From Actinomycetes bacterium (lineage in GTDB: Bacteria > Actinomycetota > Acidimicrobiia > Acidimicrobiales > CADCSY01), in NCBI GenBank assembly GCA_025464025.1, contig JAODBP010000016.1, positions 1 through 20,900 of the forward strand: 20,900 nt of DNA, written 5' to 3'. Below the pieces are notes generated by a model. The model had not been told where the DNA came from, ran no database searches, and saw nothing but the letters and a program-made list of their open reading frames with translations. Shown piece after piece: positions 14,747-20,900 of the stretch. Positions within the stretch are counted from its first letter, which is position 1, and the number at the start of each line of letters is the position of its first letter. Both the position numbers and the translations under genes were made by a program.

Positions 14747-16695
14747 GGCCCGACCTCCGCGGCACGGCGCTTCGCCACCAGGTGGCGGGCCAGCGGCGAC
14801 AGGTCGGCGGCCGTGGGGCGGGCGGGCCGCTCCCGCACGAGCCGGCCGACGTCGGGCGCCCGCCGCGGCGCGGCCCACGCCCGTCCCTCGAGGAGCCCGA
14901 GGATGCCGTCGCCCGAGCGCCCGAGGGTGAGCGCGCCCAGGCCGATCAGCAACGTGGTGAGGTCGCCCAGGAACACCGGGGCGAGGGCGAAGAGGAACCC
15001 ACCGAGCGGCCCGGCGAGGACGTAGCCGAAGCCGGCCACGGCGACGACGGTGAACCACAGCAGCGAGTCGAACGGGGTGAAGTTGGCGAACGAGAACGTG
15101 CCGGCCTGAGCGCCGAGCAACCCACCCCCGACGCCGGCGATGGCGGCCGAGCAGGCGAAGATGAGCAGCTTGTAGCGGGCCAGCGACAGCCCGACCGAGC
15201 TCGCCCCCTCCTCGCTGTCGCGCATGGCGGTGAGCACCCGCCCCAGCCGGCCCGATCGCAGGTTGCGGGCGAACAGCAGGAGCAGGCCGAGCACGGCCAG
15301 CTCGAACAGGTAGTAGGCGCGGTCGCCGCCGAAGCCGGCCGGGCGGGCCAGCCGCGACCCGTCGACCCCGCCGGTCAGGGCCAGGTTCTGGAACGCGTAG
15401 GAGAACAGGAGGACGCCGGCGGCCAGGGTGACCAGGCCGAGCACGAGGCCCCGCCGGCGGACGGCGAAGAAGCCGAGGAGGACGCCGACGGGCACGGCGA
15501 AGAGGAGGGCGGCGAGCGGGATGGCCAGCAGCTCGGGCACGTGGAGGTCGTTGGCCAGGCGAGCGGCGCCGAACGCCCCCATCCCGGCGAAGCCGGCCAC
15601 GCCGAGGTTGAGCTGGCCGCTGAACCCGGTGAGCACGACCAGGGACAGGAAGATCGCCGAGAAGAAGACGGCCCGCTGGGCGTAGCCGATCTGCCGGCCG
15701 TCGAGGAGGAACGGCAGGACGACGAGCGCGGCCCCCACGACCGCGCCCCGCCGCACCAGCACCCGCGGCGGGCGGGTGACGGCCCGCCGGCCCCGCTTCA
15801 CGATCCCGCCGCCGGTCTCGTCGATGTCCTTCAGGAGCACGACGGCGAGCACCAGGAAGGCGATGAAGAAGTACTGCGGGCGGGCCGTGCTGAAGAACCC
15901 GCTGTCCGGGAAGAACCGCGTCGTCAGCGAGTCGAGGACGCTCAGCCCCACCGCGGTGGCGTACGTCAGCGGCAGGCTGCTCAGCCGCCCGCCCACGGCG
16001 CAGGCGTACGAGCCGAGGACCACGAGCAGCAGCGTGCTCGGGTCGAGCAGCAGGCGGGGCGCCAGCAGCACGCCGGCCAGCCCGGCGAGGAAGGTGCCGA
16101 GCGCCCAGGACTGGGCCGAGACCCGGTTGGCGTCGATCGCCATCAGCTCGGCCAGCTCCCGCCGGTCGACCACGGCCCGGGTCGCCACCCCGTGCCGGGT
16201 GAAGCGGAGGAAGACCAGCAGGGCGAGGGAGAGCACGGCGCCGACCCCCAGCACCGCAAGCTGGTCGAGCCCGAGGACGAGTTGGTCGGTGACGTGCACC
16301 GGCGTCAGCGGGAAGAGGCTCGGGGCCGGCTTCGACGTCCCGCCCCAGAGGGCGATCACCGCGCCGAGCACGAAGACGAACACGCCCATGGTGGCGGCGA
16401 GCTTGGTGGCCGTCGACGCGCCGTTGCGCTCCAGGGGGCGGAACACCAGGCGCTCGAGGAGCAGGCCGATGGCCGGGCCGACCACGAAGATGCTGACGAA
16501 CGCGGCCGGCACCAGCGGCCAACCCCAGTCGGCGCGCGTCTGCCAGAACACGTAGGCGACGAGGATGGCGACCGGCCCGTGCCCGAAGTTGAAGATGCCG
16601 GTGGCCTTGTACGTCAGCACCAGGCCGAGGGCGGCCGTGGCGTAGACGCTGCCGACGGCGATGCCGACGAGGACGTAGGAGACGGTGGTGGTCAC
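14743..16695 (-). CDS. Fused LivH-LivM permease of a branched-chain amino acid-type ABC transporter
   Basis: A 650-residue protein holding both permease subunits in one chain. The LivH half (about 1-290) has GLVLTYKATGIFNFGHG followed by PVAILVAYVFW. After a charged linker (KDIDETGGGIVKRGRR), the LivM half (about 320-580) has GQLNLGVAGFAGMGAFG near 358 and AMRDSEEGASSVGLSLARYK near 490, the cytoplasmic coupling loop. A hydrophilic tail of about 70 residues ends the protein. Separate livH and livM genes are the rule; fusions are known in some actinobacteria. I chose the GTG at 16695, which overlaps the stop of the upstream gene by GTGA, like the other junctions here; an ATG at 16719 would add 8 residues. 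Confidence 0.9.
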   Translation of the reverse strand: MTTTVSYVLVGIAVGSVYATAALGLVLTYKATGIFNFGHGPVAILVAYVFWQTRADWGWPLVPAAFVSIFVVGPAIGLLLERLVFRPLERNGASTATKLAATMGVFVFVLGAVIALWGGTSKPAPSLFPLTPVHVTDQLVLGLDQLAVLGVGAVLSLALLVFLRFTRHGVATRAVVDRRELAELMAIDANRVSAQSWALGTFLAGLAGVLLAPRLLLDPSTLLLVVLGSYACAVGGRLSSLPLTYATAVGLSVLDSLTTRFFPDSGFFSTARPQYFFIAFLVLAVVLLKDIDETGGGIVKRGRRAVTRPPRVLVRRGAVVGAALVVLPFLLDGRQIGYAQRAVFFSAIFLSLVVLTGFSGQLNLGVAGFAGMGAFGAARLANDLHVPELLAIPLAALLFAVPVGVLLGFFAVRRRGLVLGLVTLAAGVLLFSYAFQNLALTGGVDGSRLARPAGFGGDRAYYLFELAVLGLLLLFARNLRSGRLGRVLTAMRDSEEGASSVGLSLARYKLLIFACSAAIAGVGGGLLGAQAGTFSFANFTPFDSLLWFTVVAVAGFGYVLAGPLGGFLFALAPVFLGDLTTLLIGLGALTLGRSGDGILGLLEGRAWAAPRRAPDVGRLVRERPARPTAADLSPLARHLVAKRRAAEVGP

Positions 16696-17231
16696 CGGGC
16701 CGGGTCGCAGAGCCGGCACGGCACCATGGCCGCCACCGCCTCGTCGTCGAGCACCGTCACGGTCTTCCCGGCCGCAGCCGAGCAGTCGGCCCGGTGGTAC
16801 CGGGTCCCGCCGGCGACCTGCACGTAGCCGGTGGTCGTCGACGTGGACGGGGCGGTCGCCGGCGGGGAGGACGCGTCGAACCGGGCCGCCTCGAGGAGCA
16901 GCGCCTCCCGGAGGGCGTCGATCGACTCCTCGATGGCCTCCAGCCGGCGGTTGTCGAGCCGCAGGTCATGCGCCAGCAGGAGGACGCCGCCCATGCCCAG
17001 CAGCAGCGCGCCGCCGATGCCGCCGCTCACCAGGTACGGGATCTGGAGGGCGACGATCGACTCCTTGGAGATCTTCCACCACCCGAACACGAGGACGGCG
17101 AAGCCGGCGCCGCAGAGGGCGACGCCCAGCACCTGGGTGCCGGCCGCCTCGAGGTAGCGGCGCAGGAGCCGGCCGGGTGACTCCCAGTCGCGGAGGTCGG
17201 GTCGGCTGGTGGTCTCGTCGATCGACGTCAT
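16692..17231 (-). CDS. Small membrane protein with C-terminal Ada-like Cys/His metal motif
   Basis: A 179-residue protein of unknown function. Two membrane helices (about 31-52, with VLGVALCGAGFAVLVFGWW, and 65-90, with SGGIGGALLLGMGGVLLLA) are followed by a probable coiled coil (LDNRRLEAIEESIDALREAL). A Ser/Thr/Pro linker leads to a C-terminal unit RYHRADCSAAAGK, then VPCRLCDP. His146, Cys150, Cys172 and Cys175 match the HxxxC...CxxC layout of the Ada-type zinc-binding module. Metal binding is inferred. ATG at 17231 overlaps the upstream stop (ATGA) and its own stop overlaps livHM, so it is translated with the transporter and may be a structural or sensing partner of it. Confidence 0.8.
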   Translation of the reverse strand: MTSIDETTSRPDLRDWESPGRLLRRYLEAAGTQVLGVALCGAGFAVLVFGWWKISKESIVALQIPYLVSGGIGGALLLGMGGVLLLAHDLRLDNRRLEAIEESIDALREALLLEAARFDASSPPATAPSTSTTTGYVQVAGGTRYHRADCSAAAGKTVTVLDDEAVAAMVPCRLCDPAR

Positions 17232-18802
17232 GGCGCCTCTTTCCGGAAGCGGGTGCGGGTGAAGCGGGGCACCACCCGTGAGGTCAGGAGCAGGAGCAGC
17301 GCGAAGCCGGCGAGGGCGAGGTAGACGTCGGCGAACCGGTCGGCGGCCCGGGAGCCACCGAGCCACCGCGCCTCGAGCTGGAGGAAGCCGGGCCGCCTGG
17401 GGTCGACGAGGGCACCCGGACGCCGGGTGCCGGCGCCACCTTCGTTGCCCCCGGTGGTGCCGATGCCGGTGGTGCCGCCGATCCCGGCGGCACCACCGAG
17501 GTCGCCGCCGACGCCCGGGACGACGCTGCCGATGCCGCCCGCGTCGAAGACCGGGAACCGTTGGGCCGACGACGTGACCGAGGCCCGACCGAGCAGGAAG
17601 TCGTACGAATCAGCGGTGCCGGTGACGTCGGGGACGGCGCAGATCGGCGGCAGCGACAGCCCGCCCGCCGACATCGGGTCCTGGATGGCGCTGGTGACGG
17701 TGCACAGGGCCGAGACCTGGGGCGGTGAGGTGTCGGTCAACGCCGGGTTGGCCAGCGAGACCCGCAGCCCGTCGGCCGCCGCACCGTCGTCGTCGTGGGT
17801 GGCGCGCCCGTCGCGCACCTCGAGGCGGAGCTTCCCCGTGGCGGTGGCCACGGCCTGGCCCACCTGCTGGGCGATGCCGTTGAGCTGGGCCCGCCCGGCG
17901 CCGCCGTCGCCCGACCCGGCGATGGCGAACCCGTCGGGCCCGATCGACGCCGGGAACCCGCCGACGAGGACGCCGGAGGCCTTCGTCGCGCTCCCGGTCC
18001 GGCGCACGGCGTCGCCGTCGGTGACGGCGAAGGCGGACACCACGATCGAGTCGATCCGCACGGCACCGGCGAGCAGGTGCACGTCGCTGATGCGGGTCAC
18101 CGCCTCGGTCCGCAGCGCGCCGTGCCCGACCGGCTCGATCGTCTGGACCGACGTGGCCCCACCGATCGAGAGCAGGGCGGGGTCGGGGTCGACCTTGGCC
18201 CCCGGGATGCGGCCCAGGGTGGCCCGGAGGGCGTCGAGGATCGCCTGCCGGGCCGGGTCGGGCGCGGCGACGGCGTAGCCGCCGAGCTGCGACCGCGACG
18301 TCGAGGACGTGGCGGTGGTGTGGGCTTCCCCGCTGCCGGCGCCCGTCGTGATCGGCGCCGCCGGCTGGCGGAACGAGAGGCCGTCGGTGACCAGGGCGGC
18401 GTCGGGCTTCTGGGGGCTCTCGGCCTCGGCCACCACCGGTGGGGGCGCCTGGCCGCAGAACGGGGTGGCGCCGGCGGTGCAGAGGAGCGCTGGGAGCCCG
18501 GCGATGACCGGGCCCGGGTAGAGGAGGCTGGTGCGGGCCGTCGAGGAGCTCGACGTGAGGCCGCCAGCCACCTCGGGCAGCTCGAAGGTGAGGAAGGCTC
18601 CGGGCCCGACCGGCAACGGGTTCGGCTGCTTGACCTGCACGAAGCTGAACCCCGCCGCCGAGCTGGTGGCCGTGAACTCGTCGGGCAGGTTCGCCGGCTC
18701 GTCGCCGAGGGCCGCCCCGGCGACGATCGGGGACGCCAGGGCGACGAGCCCGAGCGCGGCGAGCAGCCGCCGTCCCCGCCTCGATGTCCCACGTCGGCCC
18801 AT
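17228..18802 (-). CDS. Secreted, C-terminally membrane-anchored protein of unknown function
   Basis: A 524-residue exported protein that I do not recognise. The N-terminus MGRRGTSRRGRRLLAALGLV is arginine-rich ahead of a hydrophobic core (LLAALGLVALASPIVAGAALG), so Sec or Tat export is possible. The long extracellular region has few Cys (TAGATPFCGQ, LCTVTSA, PPICAVPD). A Gly-rich stretch follows (GGIGSVVPGVGGDLGGAAGI and on), then a single helix (VYLALAGFALLLLLTSRVV) and a basic tail. That is a wall-spanning surface-protein layout. I chose the ATG at 18802, with GAGGGGG about 8 bases upstream; a longer frame to 18871 runs through the promoter. It is the first gene of the livHMGF operon, joined to the next gene by an ATGA overlap. 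Confidence 0.8.
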   Translation of the reverse strand: MGRRGTSRRGRRLLAALGLVALASPIVAGAALGDEPANLPDEFTATSSAAGFSFVQVKQPNPLPVGPGAFLTFELPEVAGGLTSSSSTARTSLLYPGPVIAGLPALLCTAGATPFCGQAPPPVVAEAESPQKPDAALVTDGLSFRQPAAPITTGAGSGEAHTTATSSTSRSQLGGYAVAAPDPARQAILDALRATLGRIPGAKVDPDPALLSIGGATSVQTIEPVGHGALRTEAVTRISDVHLLAGAVRIDSIVVSAFAVTDGDAVRRTGSATKASGVLVGGFPASIGPDGFAIAGSGDGGAGRAQLNGIAQQVGQAVATATGKLRLEVRDGRATHDDDGAAADGLRVSLANPALTDTSPPQVSALCTVTSAIQDPMSAGGLSLPPICAVPDVTGTADSYDFLLGRASVTSSAQRFPVFDAGGIGSVVPGVGGDLGGAAGIGGTTGIGTTGGNEGGAGTRRPGALVDPRRPGFLQLEARWLGGSRAADRFADVYLALAGFALLLLLTSRVVPRFTRTRFRKEAP

Positions 18803-18857
18803 CGGTCCGCCCCCTCGTGCCCGGGAGACTTCGCCGTGCCGCGGCGCAGACCCTTCC

Positions 18858-18879
18858 TCGACCTGACCCAACTGTCAGA
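18858..18879. promoter_or_regulatory. Palindromic operator candidate, site D
   Basis: CCTGAC (18862-18867), six bases, then GTCAGA (18874-18879). It lies in the 150-bp divergent gap between the surface-protein/liv operon (start 18802) and the substrate-binding lipoprotein (start 18953), where one regulator could control both sides. It matches 18 of 22 positions of site C at 7024-7045. The rest of the 150-bp gap shows no other clear element. Confidence 0.5.
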
Positions 18880-18952
18880 TCTGGCCCAGGAGACACGGGC
18901 CGCCACGTCGAACCACAGTCGAAGCCAGCGCCGAGCAGGGGGGAGAGAGCGC

Positions 18953-20446
18953 ATGCGGCGGACCACCATCGCCATCTCGATCGCGCTGGCCCTCCTGACG
19001 GCGGCGTGCGGCTCCCAGGTCGACCGATCGGTCTTCGAGGACCAGGCCGCGCCGTCCGGCCAGCCCTCGGGCGCGGCCGCCTCGGGGGCGGGCGCCGAGG
19101 CGGTGGCTGGCCCCGGCGACGTGGCGTCACCCACGGGCGATGCCACCGGGGCGGCGCCGGCACCCGGCGCGGCACCTGCCACCGGGAGCCCACCCGCGGC
19201 GGGGACGGGGACGGGGAAGGCGAAGAAGGCGAACTACGCCAGCGACGTCGGCGTGACCGCCAACCTCATCAAGCTGGGCAACATCACCACCGTCGGGGGC
19301 CCCATGCCGGGCCAGTTCGAGCCGTTCCTGCTCGGCATCCGGACCTGGGTGAACGAGGTCAACGAGAAGGGCGGGATCAACGGCCGCAAGGTCCAGCTCT
19401 CGCCGTGCGACGACGGGATGGACGCCGAGCGGAACCGGTCCTGCGCCCGCGACCTGGTCGAGAACCAGAAGGTGTTCGCCATCGTCGGCACCAACGGCCC
19501 GGCCATGCCGTCGGCCCGGTACATCAACGACAAGAAGGTGCCCGCCGTCGGCGTGGCCCCGATCGGGAACTACGTGGCCCAGCTCCCCTACTGGTTCAGC
19601 GCCGAGGGGATGCGCCAGTGCCCCCGCGACGGCAACGACGGGCCCAGCGGCTGCAGCCTCACCGACATCAAGCAGTCGAACTCGGCCTACCGCTACTTCC
19701 GTGACGCCCTCGGCGTGAAGAAGGCCGCGGTGTTCTGGCACAACATCGACATCTCCAAGCAGGCCGGCAAGACGTTCGCCAGCATCCTCCGCCAGAGCGG
19801 GATCGACGTCGTCTACACCGCCGAGACCCAGGTCGCCGAGCCCGACTACACCGGGCACGTGCTCCAGATGCGCGACCGCGGGGTGGAGGCGATCTGGGAC
19901 TCGATGGAGGTGAACAACAACATCCGCCTGATGCAGGCCATGGACCGGCAGGGCTTCCTGCCGAAGGCCAAGGTCACCACCGCGGCCGCGTACGGCCAGG
20001 AGATCGGGAAGCAGGTCACCGGTCCGTCGCGGAACATCCTCTTCGCCCTGTCGCCCTCGAGGTCGTACACGGCGACCGGCAACCCGGCGATCAGCAACTT
20101 CGAGAAGCTGTTCAACCGGTACTTCAAGGGCCAGAGCAAGCACATCTGGAACGTGGAGGGCTACGAGGGCGGCCTCCTCTTCGGCGACGCCGCCACCGCC
20201 CTCGGGGCCGACCTGACCCGGGACGGGCTCGTGCGCTGGCTCGACGCGCTGAAGGACTACGACCCGCACGGCCTGGCCGCGCCGTTCGACTACCGCTACC
20301 AGGGGGCGGCCACGTTCAACGCGCCGAAGCCGCCGCGGGCGTCGCCCTACTGCTGGTCGATCTCCCAGTGGAAGGGCAACGACTTCGCACCGACCCCGGG
20401 GCCCGACTTCAAGTGCGAGGGCGACTGGGTCACCCCGACCCCGTGA
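18953..20446 (+). CDS. ABC transporter substrate-binding lipoprotein (LivK/peripla_BP_6 family)
   Basis: A 497-residue type I periplasmic-binding-fold protein that should capture the substrate for the divergent LivHM-LivG-LivF transporter. The lipobox LTAAC puts the lipidated cysteine at residue 19. A low-complexity Ala/Gly/Pro linker follows to about residue 90. The binding domain starts at VGVTANLIKLGNITTV and contains GIRTWVNEVNEKGGINGRKVQ, the hallmark of the family, then CARDLVENQKVFAIVGTNG and DYTGHVLQMRDRGVEAIW. Cysteines in the C-terminal part (SPYCWS, FKCEGD) may pair. ATG at 18953 with a GGGGGGAG 9 bases upstream. Substrate specificity is not readable: amino acids, amides or short acids are possible. 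Its stop is 4 bases from the convergent next gene, without a terminator. Confidence 0.93.
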   Translation: MRRTTIAISIALALLTAACGSQVDRSVFEDQAAPSGQPSGAAASGAGAEAVAGPGDVASPTGDATGAAPAPGAAPATGSPPAAGTGTGKAKKANYASDVGVTANLIKLGNITTVGGPMPGQFEPFLLGIRTWVNEVNEKGGINGRKVQLSPCDDGMDAERNRSCARDLVENQKVFAIVGTNGPAMPSARYINDKKVPAVGVAPIGNYVAQLPYWFSAEGMRQCPRDGNDGPSGCSLTDIKQSNSAYRYFRDALGVKKAAVFWHNIDISKQAGKTFASILRQSGIDVVYTAETQVAEPDYTGHVLQMRDRGVEAIWDSMEVNNNIRLMQAMDRQGFLPKAKVTTAAAYGQEIGKQVTGPSRNILFALSPSRSYTATGNPAISNFEKLFNRYFKGQSKHIWNVEGYEGGLLFGDAATALGADLTRDGLVRWLDALKDYDPHGLAAPFDYRYQGAATFNAPKPPRASPYCWSISQWKGNDFAPTPGPDFKCEGDWVTPTP

Positions 20447-20450
20447 GGCG

Positions 20451-20900
20451 TCACCAGTGGGCGCACGCCGGCACGCTCGCCTCGGCCGCGACCAGCGCCG
20501 CCGCGGTCGACTCGCGAGCCAGCCGCGCCATGCGGGGCAGGCGCCGGGGGTGACCCAGAAGGAACCGCAGCGACGCCCCCACCTTGGGCCGTCCGTCGGG
20601 GTGCACGAGCGTCAGGACGACGGCCCCGACGGTGTCGTCCCCCGCCATGTCGCTGATCCCGCGGAACGCCACCCAGGGCACGCCGGCGGCCTGGCACACC
20701 CGGGCGATCGCCGCCGTCTCCATGTCGAGGGCGACCACGCCCGCGGCGTGCAGCGCGACCAGCTCGTCCGGGCTCAGGGTGTAGTCGTCGCCGGCGCCCA
20801 TCCGGATGACGCCGCGGGCCGCCACCCCCGCGGGTGGGGTCGCGATGAAGCGCTCGCCCGTGGCGGCATCGACCACCTCGGCCGGCACGACGAGGTCGCC
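20451..20900 (-). CDS. Phosphorylase-superfamily nucleosidase (MTA/SAH nucleosidase-like), 5' end beyond the window
   Basis: This is the C-terminal 149 residues of a PNP_UDP_1-family protein; the frame is open to the window edge, so the start is missing. The motif VALDMETAAIARVCQAAGVP (nucleoside ribose-binding Met-Glu) and FRGISDMAGDD, which carries the catalytic Asp of MTA/SAH nucleosidases, are both present. It should cleave the glycosidic bond of an adenosine-type nucleoside such as methylthioadenosine or S-adenosylhomocysteine. A futalosine-hydrolase role is an alternative. The tail after HPDGRPKVGASLRFLLGHPRR is longer than in the E. coli enzyme. It is convergent with the lipoprotein gene, 4 bases apart, and unrelated in function. 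Confidence 0.85.
   Translation of the reverse strand, partial: GDLVVPAEVVDAATGERFIATPPAGVAARGVIRMGAGDDYTLSPDELVALHAAGVVALDMETAAIARVCQAAGVPWVAFRGISDMAGDDTVGAVVLTLVHPDGRPKVGASLRFLLGHPRRLPRMARLARESTAAALVAAEASVPACAHW

Noticed and set aside
14782..16827. 681-residue open frame on the plus strand
   Set aside because: It is antisense to the fused LivHM permease, rich in Glu/Gln/Gly with no domain.

Overview
The window is about 20.9 kb of very GC-rich DNA with dense, short-spaced genes, many GTG starts and many 4-base stop/start overlaps. This points to a high-GC actinobacterium. The fused LivH-LivM permease, the catalytically degenerate isochorismatase-fold protein and the run of acyl-CoA-type genes would fit an Acidimicrobiia-like lineage, but that placement is inference from gene content, not a computed result.

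Region 1 (1-7000) is a catabolic and regulatory neighbourhood. On the minus strand lie an isochorismatase-fold protein, a TetR regulator and a metal-dependent amidohydrolase that is cut by an in-frame TAG. An acyl-CoA synthetase diverges from the isochorismatase gene. It is followed by a MarR regulator and an enoyl-CoA hydratase/isomerase on the plus strand, then by a convergent nitronate monooxygenase whose operon starts with a second MarR regulator. Two near-identical TGACG-N3-CGTCA palindromes flank the TetR block, one before the amidohydrolase and one in the divergent ligase promoter. A perfect CRP/GlxR-type palindrome precedes the first MarR gene. A 23-bp perfect hairpin separates the two convergent transcription units.

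Region 2 (7124-13285, plus strand) is a tightly packed six-gene unit: a secreted PQQ-like beta-propeller protein, an unrecognised secreted cysteine-containing protein, and a Gld-type ABC module (ATPase, permease, GldG-like membrane-anchored protein, DUF4340-like protein). The combination of the two exported proteins with the Gld-type transporter is the best candidate here for an undescribed system.

Region 3 (13270-20446) is a branched-chain amino acid/amide-type ABC transporter locus. The substrate-binding lipoprotein is on the plus strand. Diverging from it on the minus strand is a coupled operon: a secreted, C-terminally anchored protein of unknown function, a small membrane protein with an Ada-like Cys/His zinc motif, a fused LivHM permease, LivG and LivF. 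The divergent promoter holds a palindrome that matches, at 18 of 22 positions, one lying in the MarR2/propeller intergenic region 11.8 kb away, which suggests a shared regulator.

The right edge (20451-20900) holds the 3' part of a nucleoside phosphorylase-superfamily gene (MTA/SAH nucleosidase-like). No tRNA, rRNA, CRISPR array, insertion sequence or phage gene was seen.
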